Source: Polytrichum commune (lineage: Eukaryota > Streptophyta > Polytrichopsida > Polytrichales > Polytrichaceae). Taken from it: 64,000 nucleotides of DNA. The notes under the pieces were generated by a model. It was not told the origin of the DNA, made no database searches, and saw only the letters and a list, made by a program, of their open reading frames with translations. Positions within the stretch are counted from its first letter, which is position 1. Every line of letters starts with the position of its first letter. The position numbers were made by a program, and so were the translations under genes. Positions 23,581-36,283 of the stretch are shown piece after piece. The DNA lies in NCBI GenBank assembly GCA_950295325.1, contig OX485806.1, positions 43,459,169 through 43,523,168 of the forward strand. Direction: 5' to 3'.

Positions 23581-23800
23581 AAATATAGAATATTTATGCT
23601 AAATTTAGTTTTTAAATTTTAGCATTTCGGATTATTCTGTTAATATTTCTTTTTTTGGCCAATTTTTGAGACCTATAACCGTGGACCCAGGGGGTTTAAA
23701 AATTGATACATTCCTATTTTTTTCCTATTACCGTGCTATCACTTTCCAGTAATATTGGTTGATTTAAATAAAAAATTTTACGGGTGTGTCTTACGATATG

Positions 23801-24265
23801 TGTTACCAGCAGCTTAGGCACTCTTTTGCCTAATAATTAATTAAAGTGAAAAAAATGGTTAGGCAATTTGAAAAATAATATTTCAAAGTCGGGCAGTTTT
23901 AAATTATAATTAAATGTAAGTTAGGCATTCACCCAATTTTCTAACTGGTTAGGGTTACTTTCAAAATGGATGACGGCTTCTTATATGTTTGACTTTACCC
24001 TAATCACTTGCATTAGTAACCTTAAGCAGACTTATTGTTGTGTGATGTAGTTTTATCGTGTATCAAATGGTTGTTGTATCTAGGGAAGAGATTTATGAGT
24101 TATACTTGAATTTATGTAAGTTACACTTGAAATTACACTTGAATTTATGTAAGTTTAGGCAGTTTCATAATTAAAAAAAAATTTTTGGGCAAATATAATC
24201 AAGAATTTCCAGAAAATTTAGGCAGTCTTGTAAATAATTATTTTCTGCCTAAGCTGCTAGTAACA
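23801..24265. mobile_element. MITE with 20-bp terminal inverted repeats
   Basis: The left end TGTTACCAGCAGCTTAGGCA (23801-23820) is matched by the complement of the right end (24246-24265) with one mismatch. Both are flanked by TATG (23797-23800 and 24266-24269), a likely target duplication. The 465-bp body is AT-rich, has no coding capacity and repeats the TTAGGCA word internally. The superfamily is not assigned. Confidence 0.75.
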
Positions 24266-24427
24266 TATGGTAGTCATGCATAGTCTACATAGTCTGAATG
24301 ACAAAACCCTTTTTATTGAAAAAAACAATATGAATATTGTATTGCTGACTCAGTACATGTAATGACAAGGGAATTTTGAGTGGCCACCGTCCATTGAAAA
24401 GAATCTAGGCTGTTTGTAGGTTGCATC

Positions 24428-27400
24428 CTAGTTTTTAGCCAAAGGGTGAATCAAGAGTCCGTTTTCTAGGACTAGCTTGACCTCGTTGAAGCTAAAGGTA
24501 GGCGCGTGAATGAAAAGGTCGGCCTCGGAATCACGGTGGCAAACTTTCAAAAGGATGAAGTACACATGCTTGCAATAAGAGATTTGGGTCCTCCCTCGGA
24601 ACTTAGTCATCGTCTTCTTGAATGCAGGGCAAGTGCAACCCACGAAAGAGTTGATGGTGACCTGATACTGTGTGATGGCAGGAGAAACACCCGAATCCAG
24701 CCCAATGATGCAACCATGTCCTGGATGAGGTATCATAGTGATGGAACGGATGCAAGCTTTCAGAGAGTTGGAGGAGGCCATGGAGAGTCGTTGTGCGGGA
24801 TTTGGGCGAGTGGCAGTGCGTTTGACCATCTTGCCGTCTCTCTTGCCAGGGTAGCGGTCTGTTTCTGCAGGAACGGGCACTGTGCTCAGATTTGCAAGCG
24901 GCGGGGCAGAAAAGAATAAGTGTCTTGGAGAGACCGGCTTCTTAAGCGAGAGTTGGAATCCGGCCGCTTCAAGGGCAAGAATTTCGGTAGGCTTGAGGTT
25001 TGTCCCTAGCTTCACCGGCCAAACGTCTTGAATCGGCGGCATTTCCTGGTCTGCTGAGTGCTTAGCAACCCATTTGCGCCTTGTACCCTTCATGCACTGG
25101 TCAATGTCATCGGAGCAGAAGAAGAATTCTGTCCTCTCTGATAAATTCCTGCGTATATTAGTCCAAACTCCGGTGTAGGTAGGTGCGGCGGTCAAATTAG
25201 CGCCCCTCACAATTCTCTCAGTACACTTCTTCTTCGTGACAGCTCTCTGGGCCCAACAGCACTTCGCCGAGGTCTTGCGAAGTCTTCATATGTGCCACTC
25301 CTTGACGTTAACCTTTGTCTCTTCAACAGCACTGACATGACGGATCCCCCCTTATTCGGCGGGGACGTAGGGATGCTCTCAGGCTCAGGCTCAGGATGAA
25401 TTTCTTGGATGTCCGTATCATCTTCAGTATCTTCAAGAATGATGGGCATCTGCACAGGACGAGCCCTCACAGCACGTCCTGAACCTCTTGGATGTGAGAA
25501 GTTTACTTTGTCAGGCCGATGAGACTCCTCTTCAGCTCCAAAAGGTAGATTTGCCTTCCGCTTCGTGGACCCGAATACCTCCTCTCCAGCCATGCGAGGA
25601 ACACGGGCACAAAACTCTTCTGCTCCAGGCATGTCCAACATGGGGTCTTCAAGCACTAAAGGATTACCTGTTTGCTTCACCCTGCGCTCTGCCATCCTTA
25701 GTTTGAGTTTTTTTTGTAGGGCATGTTCCGCCGACGTCACCTTTCAGGAACTAGTAGTAATTGACAACATGTAAGAAGCCTCAAACGAAGTCGTCAACTG
25801 TAGCAACGTAGAGGTCACCGCCGCTGTTTCCAGACGCTTGAAACCACTTGTTGTGTATTGTTTCAGCTAGATTACATGAAGGCATTTCTGCTAGTTCTTC
25901 TTCTGAAAATTTCTGCGAGTACATAGTGGAAGTAGTTAGAAATTAGTGAAGAGTTGTTTCAGATTAGAGTACTGTGAAAAAAATGAAAATAATATGAAAT
26001 GTATTGGAAAAACATACCCCGGTCATGAAGCCTCCCCATTGGCGATAACGGTAGTGCCAGAATGCAAGCCAGAATGCAAGCCTCTAGTTTGTTTAGGGCC
26101 TTCTCTGTCACTGCCCCGGCAGATACCCACCATGCACGTAGCCCATGGTACATACTCTCCGCTTTGTCCATGGTACTCGCCGTCCTATACTGGTGGCACA
26201 TCTTCTTGTGCTGCTCCCAGAGTTCTTCGGGAATGTACTTCTTGGTATTCTTAACCATAGACTGGGTCCAATGAAACTAACAGGTTGTCTCGCGGTCGTC
26301 CATGCGGTCCTCCTTTTTCCCGTTGCCATATATGACCCGAACTGCATTCCAGTTGGCCTGGGCGCTGTCAGCCATGAAACCCTTGAAGTTGGGCTTGACA
26401 ACGCCATTTCTCTCCATGACAACATTGAAATTTTTCTAGAAAACGATCTGGGCATCAAAGTCCTCAGATTGCATGTCACAACTTGCAATGGTCATGACAC
26501 GACAATATGTGGAGTCATACACGTGGCATGCCATTGTGGTCCATTGTTTTACACGTTTGACATGGTCGAACATCATCCAGGCATTCTCCAGATCTTCCCC
26601 GGGCTGCATACGCTTCACCAAGTCTACCCCACTACTAGGCCCGACTTCCGACATTTTGAAGACAAAAACCTTGTCAAGATCAGCCCATTGACATGGAAAT
26701 TTGTTATCTTGAACAAAGGCCCATAAACTGATTCCACGGAGTTTGGTGATAGAGTCTATGACACCATACCTTCTGAGGAAACGGAAGCTCATGACCTTGT
26801 TGCGGATGTTTGGGGAAGCCATGTCCTTGCATCGGTCAAATAGAGGAACAAGTTCCTCTAGAGTAAGCTTCTTTGGCGGTGCATCATCGGGTTGAAGAAG
26901 ATAGTTGCCAATTAGAACTTTGCTAGCCTCCAACACCACTGCACTCTTGGTAGCCTGGGGAGTCTTCTCGATCTGTTATTAAATTAGGCCATCGATCTCA
27001 GCCTTAGTGTCTCTGTAGTCGCCCACCTTGACTGGGTGATGGTGAGTTCCTAGGTGGATACACGCTCTTGTGTGGTTGATTTTTCCAGCCACATAATAAA
27101 TCTTTGCTCCACATGTAGCAATACATGCCGGGGGTTCTTTACATACCTTGCAAACAAGAGTAGAGTCAGTTGGGGGTGTTTGATCCACTACAAAGGCTTG
27201 AAGGGTACAACCTTCAAACTCTGTCTTGTTGACTTGGAAAATACGAGGACGGCGAATCAAATATTCGCACTCCTTGTTGTTGCAACGCAGGTATCCAACA
27301 CAGGCGGAAGAACGGAAGGACAAACTAAAGTCGTTTGTGATGTTGGTGGTGATGGTCTTCGTCCACACATGGCCGTCGTAACGCTTGTCCATTCCCTGCA

Positions 27401-28346
27401 TTGACTTGGCCTGTGACCATGCGGCCGTGTGACCAGCGGGTGGCAACTCAAATATGACGACACCATCGAACACAACAGGAAGGTAGTCTACCTTTCGTGT
27501 CTAATCACTGAGTAGTCTACTTTTTTAAGAATTTTTTTTTCCAAGCATTCCGGCGAGTTGTTTAAGTAATGGTAATATGCTAACAGTATCTTGCAACAAA
27601 GGATATACTTTAGGAGCGTTCCCACTAACTATGACCTTAGGCAGGGCCTTTGTGGGACAGCACTCTTCATCAGAAGAAAGTGTTATTACAGACTGAAATA
27701 TAACGTTTTCTACAATTGGCGTATCAAGACCGGGCTCGAGCTTGACCTTCACATCACGTGGCAGAGGAGTTAGAATGGTGCAGGTAGAGGAAGAACGAGG
27801 AGTGAGGATCTCAGTAGACGCAGCCATCTGAGAATCAGTGAGGCCATACACTCGGTAACTACCTGGATGAAGACTCCAAAACAAGTTATTGTTCTCATCT
27901 CGCTGCGATACTCGACCAAGGGTGGGTGTAAGTTCTGACGTGACAACGTCAAAAATATCCTTGTCAACAATAATAGTGTCCTCTCTGAAGCCGAACTGAA
28001 TACTCAGACGTTGGGACGTCACGTAAGCTAGACCGTCCTCTTGCACCCTAAAGGTAAGTGGGACTCTCACTCCATCTGCATAGAGGACAACCAACCCCAA
28101 CTCTCCGATAGCAGGAATATGAGCCATGATGAGGGGAATGAGCCCTTGCGCCAAGATGAAAATATGAAAGAGGATTCTTAACATTGTGGCCCATCTATTT
28201 ATTAGACATGTGCTGCCAACGAGAACAGTGATAGACACGATGCACATGACGGATGAACTCTGAACGAAAGCGTCACTAATATTCTTAATTTTGAAAAAGC
28301 CGCCCGTGAGTATGGAAATGAGGGGTAACGTTGTCATGGTATACAT
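24428..28346 (-). pseudogene. Mutator-like (MULE) transposase with GCM1/WRKY-type finger and SWIM finger
   Basis: One frame runs from 28346 to about 26010, interrupted only by in-frame stops (near 27526, 27500, the TAATAA at about 26977, 26434 and 26277). It holds an N-terminal region (28346-27525) with a possible sumoylation site (VKLEPG) and a SUMO-interaction-like motif (VITLSSDEE). Next is a zinc-finger region (27450-27010; CNNKECEY, CKVCKEPPACIATC, then HLGTHHHPV) resembling the WRKY-GCM1 fingers of MULEs. The transposase core follows, with VYDSTY, GFMADSAQANW and C-FHW. After a GT-AG intron (about 26010 to 25890) come AETIHNKW, frameshifts (one in an A8 run near 25711, one near 25210) and a C-terminal SWIM finger (CTCPAF...CKH, 24650-24560). 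Order and motifs fit a MULE. TIRs were not identified. The copy is dead. Confidence 0.8.
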
Positions 28347-28650
28347 AATTATAGAAATCAGGTCATGGTAGACATTCTACTTGACAAACAATTAAATATG
28401 ATTAGTTTGCGCCGACTTGAAGCATGATTCATAACTACTAGGTTTAGAAATAGACTTGACGTGTCAGGATAGGAATATATCGAATGACGAAAACCCAATT
28501 GGGCATAAAATATAGGACTGACCCCTGTACTCATCTCTTTTGTTTCCGTATCATAAGTTACGGGTTCTCGAGTACCATAAGATGTGTTCGGTTGAAGGGA
28601 GGGTTTTGCTAGTGTTTGAGTAGATATGCTCCGGAAAGGTGATACATGAC

Positions 28651-31600
28651 ATGCAGGACCCTAACAAGAGGATAAAGAAGAAAGGGAAGTTGCATTTCAG
28701 TAGCACTAAGGCATTGAAGACGAGTAGAATGGGGAGAAAGAAGGCGGCGCCAGAAAGATATGAGACAACTGGAATTAACAAAGTTTTAGATTTTGAGAAC
28801 ACAGAGGAGAACGCAACATTGTCGACGGTAGATGAATCTAAAGGTCCATCATTGTCCAGGGGCCCAAGGTCTCAATCTCAAGGGGCATCAAAAGATGTGG
28901 ATACGCAGTCCAACCCCGCATCCAATCCCGCATCGTTGGAGCACAGTGCGGATGAAGAGGTTGAAGAGACGAGCTTGATGGAACCGGAAGGTGGGTTTTT
29001 AAAACCCTCAACTTGACTATTGTGGTCGAAGTGCTTAAGTCGGAAGGTGGGTTTTTAAAACCTTAAAGTTGACTGTTGTGGTCGTAGTGCTTAAGCCGAA
29101 ATGGTTAAAGGTGGATTTCTAAAACCCTATACCAGAGTAGGTGCCGCAGAGTTTCACCAGAGTTGAGAAAACATGGGGGAGGCAAGAGGTGAAGATTGCG
29201 ATGGAGGAGGTCCCAGCCACAGGTTAAGATTTTTGGATTTAGTCGTTATGAATGGACATTCACAAGGCCTTTCTGAAGTATGTAAGGTTCAGACTGTATG
29301 CATCTGAGGGCATGCTTTTTTGAATTTGATGAGGGATTTGGTTTTTTTTCTTGCAAATTCCAGCCATTCGGGCCTTTCTGATGTATGTTAGGTTCAGACT
29401 TTAAGCATAATAGTGGAGGGTCTGTGAACTCCCGGAGAGGCCCCAAAGGGGTGCCGTTGCCGGCACCCTCTTTGAGGGTCTTTTTATGTTTTCCAAAATC
29501 TCGTCATTATCCATATTTGAGGTATGTTGGGTTCAGACTTTATGCATGTGAGGCACCCTAGTTGAACTTCAAAAGTGATTGTGTTTTTTTTTTTTTGCAA
29601 ACTCTGGCCTTTTTAAGTATGATAGGTTCCGACTGTATGCATCTGAGGGCAGTTTTTTTTTAATTTGATGAGGGATTTGGTTTTTTTTTCTTGCAAATTC
29701 CAGCCATTCGGGCCTTTTTGATGTATGTTAGGTTCAGACTTTAAGCATAATAGTGTAGGGTCTGTGAACTCTAGGAGAGGCCCCAAAGGGGTGCCGTTGT
29801 CGGCACCCTCTTTGAGGGTCCTTTTATGTTTTCCAAAATCTGGCCATTATCCATTTCTGAAGTATGTTGGGTTCATATTTTATGCATGTGAGGCACCCTT
29901 GTGATGGTAGGAAGACTTAACCCTTGACTTGGGATTCTCATGAGGTTCAGACTGTATGCATCTGAGGGCAAGCTTTTTGAACTTCATGAGTGATTTGGTT
30001 TTTTTTCCCTTCAAATTCCAGCCATTGGGGCCTTTCTGATGTATGTTAGGTTCAGACTTTAAGCATAATAGTGGAGGGTCTGTGAACTCCAGGAGAGGCC
30101 CCAAAGGGGTGCCGTTGCCGGCACCCTCTTTGAGGGTCTTTTTATGTTTTCCAAAATCTCGCCATTATCCATATCTGAGGTATGTTGGGTTCAGACTTTA
30201 TGCATGTGAGGCACCCTAGTTGAACTTCAGGAGTGATTTTTTATTTATTTTTGGCAAACTCTGGCCTTTTTAAGTATGTTAGGTTCCGACTGTATGCATC
30301 TGAGGGCAGGCTTTTTTGAATTTGATGAGGGATTTGGTTTTTTTTTCTTTGCAAATTCCAGCCATTCGGGCCTTTCTGATGTATGTTAGGTTCAGACTTT
30401 AAGCATAATAGTGTAGGGTCTGTGAACTCCAGGAGAGGCCCCAAAGGGGTGCCGTTGCCGGCACCCTCTTTGAGTGTCGTTTTATGTTTTCCAAGATCTG
30501 GCCATTAGCCATTTCTGAGGTATGTTGGGTTCATATTTTATGAATGTGAGGCACCCTAGTTGAACTTTAGGAGTGATTTTGTTTTTTCCTCTTGCAAACT
30601 CTGGCCTTTACCCATTTATGAGGTATGTTGGGTTCAGACTTTATGCATGTGAGGCACAATAGTTGAAATGGATGGGTGCTTTGGTTTTTATTTTTGAGTT
30701 AATTCAGGCCATTCAGGCCTATGTTTACTAAGTTACCCGATGTGAGTAGGCTTGTTATATATAAGGACAAGTTTTTATTTCATTTCTAATCTATTGATGG
30801 TGATGACTTCTTCTTCATGTAGTCTGCCTTACGGATGTCGAGTTGAAGCTGAAGCTTCACAACTTGGCGATTAAGGAGAGCGTTCCAACCGCGTCTTGTC
30901 TGGAGAAGCTAAAATGGCAACCAAAGCATAACGGTCGGTTCTTCATTCCCCTTTGCCGAATGATGCCTCTTCCTGTGGTGAGACCGTTCCTCAAGAACGA
31001 CGTATCCCAACTCGCAACGCATTTTATGACTGATGGCTACATGGAGGGGAATGGTTTCTTTTATGTGGCATTTGAGGACAACCATGGGTACACCAATGAC
31101 GTGACACCGAGTGTGATGGCTAAGTGGTCTACGGAGTGGAAAGAGGTGAATGATGAATTCGACAAGAAACTTCTTGCAGATGACGACTTGAAGATTTTTT
31201 CTAATAAGATGTTCATGGTTTGGGATGGGAACCATCGTCTTCAGACATGGATGCCAATCATTGAGCAGTTTCATACTCATAATATCAATTGGCATTTCTG
31301 TGTTGAGGGTGTCATCCTTGACCCGAGGGGAGACGTACCATCCGTGATAGCCGCTCTACACGAAGTGAATTGGTAAGATCCTCATCCTTGGTTTCTAATG
31401 AGCATTTTGGTTTACATGCAACTTTCTAATGAAATTTTTGGGTTTGCAGGAAGAATAAAAAATCTCAGGTCACCACAAACTTAGTACACAAGGTATTTCG
31501 CATCCAGAATCTTGTCCCACAGTCACTGTCCTACTTTCAGGGTTTGGTATCGCCAATTGTTTTGGAGGCTGCAAGGAAGAAGCAGGCTGGAAAAAATCGC

Positions 31601-34600
31601 ACATGGTTCATCCTCACCGTTGAAGGTCTCAATGCGGTCTTTTACCAAGTAATGTCAAGCTCAAATGTTATCGTGTCATTTAAGGAATTCATGTAACTGA
31701 TTGAATTAATTGTTGGAAGTATAGCATGAGCTTGCAGAAGCTGCACATGCTGTTGAAGACAAATACAAGATGAAGAACCCAGATTCGAGCAATTGGACGG
31801 ATCGTAATGCAGAGGAATGGGTTAGGAAGGCTGTGAAGAAGGTCGAAGATAAGCTTGTTTCGGAGCCGAGAAAGCATTTGCCGGTTGCGGATCCCAAACT
31901 TACTCCTTTGTTTCTGGAGGAAGTAAAGGCTCATTATGAGAAGTTTGATGAACCTGAGATGCTCCAGGAGAAGCTGTATATGCTAGCCACTTCTGCTATG
32001 CCTCCAAGGATGATGGTCAAGTGGCTCCAAAGGTGGAACTCTTCTGCAGCAATTCGGGATGCGCATCGCTTTCCCAAGGCTGGCTTCGGCGAGTCCAAGT
32101 TTCCGGAGTGGCTGAATCGAGCAACATGGTGGGCTCAGGTTAGTATTGTTATTTAATTTTTGTTGTCATTTGACTGACCCCTACTCCAACCCCTAAAGAG
32201 CTATGGAAATTGTGGCAACCTATAAGACAACATCTAATTTCTTACAAATGTTTGGTGTGCATGCCTTCAGATAATAGTGGAGGTTGACGAGCTCTTCTCG
32301 GGTGTTCTCACAGACCTGGGGGAGACTATTGACTACAGTCCCCATGGCGAAGATCCTATCTTGACTATCTTCAATTACGTGGAGGCCATGAGGTGTCAGC
32401 TTTGGGAGGTTGCCTTCTTCATTGAGTTGGGTGGAGAAAACGACGCTCACAAGAACAACCCCCCGGAAAAACAACCTTTCTTTGTTCAAGCTGTCCGTAG
32501 GGTCCTTTACAGGTACTTTAGATACGTTTTCCTGCCCAGGAAGGCCATCTCTAAGGTACCAGCTTTCTTCCCAAACTACCTGGATATCGAAAGTCATGAT
32601 TCCATGTTCACTCCTGCAATTATAAAAGCATGGGATCCAATTCACTTTCAGCAGTGCGGGTGGTATTTGGATTGTCCGGTGAAAAAGCCTCCTCCCTTTG
32701 ACATCGCACTTAGGGACTCCATCCAACCTCTCCTACCTTCTCCCGCTGCCTCGGTTCCAGGCTCAGAGTCTCCCACACCCCCCTTAGGTGGCTCCTCCAA
32801 AAGCAAGACCACTACGAAAGGGAGTAGGCCTCGGGGATCCAAGCGGAAGGTTGCTGAGTTGGTTGAGGAGCCAATGGACGAAGATATTCGTGCAACAAGT
32901 AGTGACATCAATGATCGACGTGTTGAACTTGCAGACCCTATCAGCTCCCACCCTCCACGGGCACCTGGTCCGAAGCGTATTCACCTTGGAGCTACTAGTC
33001 AAGCCAAGCCCATCAGATTCGTCCCACCTGCGGTGAAGGCAATGTCGTCATCCCAGGCATGCACCTCCTCCTCTGCTTCTCCTCGGGTTCTCATACTCAA
33101 TGACTCGTTCTACAGGATGTTGGATTTTAAGGCGAAGCACAACAAATTCCCATAAACTTACGACGACATGGTTGCTTTTCTTAATGAGGTACATATCCAG
33201 CTTCTTTCCCATTCATTTCGGCTTGCCGGCCCCTATTCACGAATTTATTCTATACTTAACGCCTTGGTTTTTTTGAAACAAAGGTTGGAGCATCCCAGGA
33301 ATTCTTCTTCTCAGGCAAGGTGTTGCAGAAGGCTGCAGTGGACCTCATTATTGCAGAGTATCCCGATGGTTTACTTGTCCCAGGAGTTTCTACATTCCCA
33401 GGGCAAGTTCCACATTGGAATAAGCAGGTTCAGAATTTTGTCAAGTTCACCATTGGCTTCTGTCAAGGCTATCTTCACGACAACGGAGCACTGCTCTTAT
33501 TTTATCCTGACAGCGTGTAAATCAAGAAGGAGGTCTTGAGCTTTCTCTACAACAACAATCTAGAGGTCAAGGAGGAATGGACCATCGTGAATTCTCTCCA
33601 CTTCACTCACCCTGTCCATAACTCCAAGCGGGTTAGTAATTTTAGCCCATTTTCCTCTCTTCAAGTTCTCCCTCCTTCATGACTTGAATCACATTGCTAA
33701 CAATTCGGGGGGCCTATGGTTGATGTCCAGACTTTGAAATTCAAAGCGATCGTGCTAGTTCGATCTTTCTCCACACCTTTGGTTAGGCAACCGAAGGAGT
33801 TTGTCATTTCTTCTAGTGATGAATTTGAAGATGTTGACCTTGCATGTGATGACGTGCTTTTCAACATTGTCACCATTGATACTGCACTCAAGCGCAACGA
33901 CGGTGACACATTCTAGAGGGGCCCAAAGGAGAAGGCATTGTCCCTGCTCCAGCTTCTTATCAGTGGCCTTAGCCCTCCAGGGGGGATTATATGTGACCTC
34001 ACTACTGGAACTGGTATGAGTATTTTGTTCAAAACCAACATGTTTTTATGCTTAGCCAATTCAATCACATGCGACTAATTCATTTGTTTCGGTCTTCGTA
34101 GGTGCCTCGGTTCTTGTTGCACAATCTACTAACAAACAATAGTGGCACTTGAGGGAGATAAGGAATTGTACGAAGAACTCCTTCAGCCACTTCAAGTCAT
34201 AGCGTCGGAGTGTCAGGGGGTCGATCCATCCCACTTTGTAGACCTTGACGACGACGACGACAATATCCCTCCTCAACAAGGTGCAGTTAATCTATGTGAG
34301 TAAGTCTTTTGTTATTTTAAACCTATTTTTTGAATATGTTGCATTTAATTGGAAGGATTCTAACAATCGTAATTTGTCATTTGTTGGTGCAATCTGATGG
34401 TTCAATGCCGACGCTCCGTAGACTATGGCTCACCTCCTAGTTCTAGCATGCGATTTCCCTGTTATGAAGAGGATATGGCAGTAGCTTATGCCAAAGACTC
34501 CTCCCATAGTTGTAGTGCCTCTTCTAGTCCACGTCAGAAATACGATCCAAGAGTACTCAGTTACATAGATCAGAGTGCTTCGGAGAGTGAGGATGAGTTT

Positions 34601-34609
34601 ATTCCCTGA
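28651..34609 (+). pseudogene. ParB/Srx-like domain fused to a beta-class methyltransferase-like domain (copy A)
   Basis: Exons read from splice signals and from matching copy B: 28651-28990, 30823-31372, 31450-31648, 31725-32138, 32271-33188, 33284-33631, 33731-34013, 34102-34299 and about 34422-34609. The N-terminus is basic then acidic. Exon 2 carries IPLCRMMPLPVVRPFL and, near 31219, WDGNHRLQTW: the spacing of an arginine-bearing first segment, a G-V strand and a DGNHR motif is that of the ParB/sulfiredoxin fold. Exon 6 has VDLIIAEYPDG at the position of the DPPY motif. Exon 7 ends with RGPKEKALSLLQLL and ICDLTTGTG (motif I, complete across the intron). Exon 8 has ALEGDKELYEELLQPL. Breaks: TAA at 33153-33155, TAA at 33518-33520, TAG near 33914 and a frameshift near 34134. 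A SUMO-interaction-like FVISSSDEFED lies in exon 7. The gene function is unknown; the domain call is mine from motifs. Confidence 0.65.
29240..30720. repeat. tandem repeat (about 320-340 bp) in intron 1 of copy A, with hairpins
   Basis: Four blocks share a core at 29441, 29779, 30098 and 30440 (spacings about 338, 319 and 342). Each core contains CCCCAAAGGGG, then GGTGCCG...CCGGCACC, then CCCTCTTTGAGGG: three adjacent short hairpins. Flanking words are GTATGTTAGGTTCAGACTTT and TTTTATGTTTTCCAA. The array lies wholly between the donor at 28991 and the acceptor at 30822. Confidence 0.9.
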
Positions 34610-35451
34610 ACTCCATTTTGTATTGGATTGTATTATTCTATGAACCGCACTCCTTTGCATTTGAATCTAGTAGTTTTAAGATGATGACACATGATCATTA
34701 AGTACGAGGCAAAACAATTTCTACAAAAACAAATTTGAATAGAATCATACTATACAACTGAAATTATAGTTGTGGAATGGGTAAAGTACATTGCCAATGT
34801 TTGCTAATCCAGGTGCTAACTTAGATATCTGCACATTGGGTTTGTTTTGCAGTCTATTTTACATCCCATTGCATTTTGATAATTTCTCGTGCTTTTGTGT
34901 GGACTAATGTTCTTGTGTAAAGTACAGACAATAGAACGATGAAGCCGGGACTTGAAAAAAATTCATGATTGTTCATGAGATTTTATTAATATATTAACAC
35001 CAAGAGAAATAGGGTGCATAGTAAGAATTTTGATACAAGTGCTACATTCGTATGTTCTGTGAATTGATTTTAGGTTTCTCTGGGTTCTCTAGAGAAAATG
35101 TAATTTTGTGGGCGTGATGACATCAGACTCGACAGTAGGAGAATATGTGCCAGACTTGGGCATTCGCGAATGGGGTTTATCATCTGTCTGACCCCCTTTA
35201 AAAACAGGTCCGATACTTGATAACAGATCTTTCTCAATCTTTAAATGTTAACCCTCGGGAGTGGATCAAAGTTAACATTTATAAAGGTGTTAACAATTAA
35301 CAATTATCAAATTATTTTTTTGAGCAATATACAAATCTTCACATTTATAAATATAAGCAATTGTGAAGAGTCCTTGTGAGAGAATGCCATTCATAAAATT
35401 GCAAACCCAATCAAAACTTTATTCAATATCAAGTTTACAATTCATGGGTGA
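34610..35451. other. AT-rich non-coding stretch
   Basis: 3' flank of copy A. No gene, RNA gene or repeat array recognised. Confidence 0.5.
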
Positions 35452-36283
35452 TGTCGCAACCCTTGCTAGCCCCCCTTGACAATCTTGCCAATTTTCAATT
35501 CTAGCAAAGGTTACGAGCGCTAACCATTCGCATTCCGCCATGCTAATGGCTAGCTCCTCCTACCCCGGACCTTATAGTTCATAGGAGGGAACCAACCCTC
35601 CTACTTTGCTTTCGGGACTCACCCCTTAATCGGTAACCCATTTCTTGGATGTGGACTTCCATCCATGGAAGTCCAATCCTATGTTGATCATCGCGTTGCC
35701 GGAGCAACACTACAACAACCCGAACCATACTAGGCAACTATGGCCTCACATTGGGCCAATGCCCATGTAGGCCTTGCCATTTGGCCTCGGGTGGGTGAGG
35801 CCACACCACCTCACCCATATAAGCCTCTAGGACTTCACGCGGGGCCCCTACCCCATTGTCAACCAACCTCATATGATGTCTGATCATAACTTCCTTGTAT
35901 GATGTCTGATCATAACAACCAACCACTCCATCCTCATCTACACTTCACGTAGATGCCGATGGACTCCTCACTTGCCCCATTTGAGCAAGTCTTGAGGAAG
36001 TTATGCCTGTTTGAACCTTGGCAGTCCCGGGAATCACTCCCAGGCACTGCTGTACCAGGGCGCTGTCCCGGGACAGCGCCCCACTCAAATGGCCATAACT
36101 CCTAGCTCACACCTCCGATTGAGGTGTTCTTGAGCTTTCTAGAATCACCACGCCATGAGCTACGCATAACTCATGGCCTTCCCCTTGTGCCTCCTAGTCT
36201 TCGTGGGTGGGAGGCGTTCCCAACGCCCAGGGCCCTCACCCACATTAGGATCACTTGGGCCCTCTCACCAACGGCGCCACAAG
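35452..36283 (-). mobile_element. chromovirus LTR, inverted copy 1
   Basis: It starts TGTCGCAACCCTTGCTAG, the complement of the LTR 3' end at 43063 and 37622, and runs to GGCGCCACA, so it lacks about 70 bp of the LTR 5' end compared with 42093-43063. It contains the LTR palindrome GGCGCTGTCCC/GGGACAGCGCC near 36060. The next inverted LTR begins two bases later. Confidence 0.85.

Noticed and set aside
18533-33916. In-frame TAA/TAG codons that could all be read as glutamine, as in ciliates or some ulvophyte algae
   Set aside because: The 2079-codon gag-pol and the copy B exons use CAA/CAG for glutamine and contain no in-frame TAA/TAG. At 33914 copy B has Trp, not Gln. Simple decay explains the stops.
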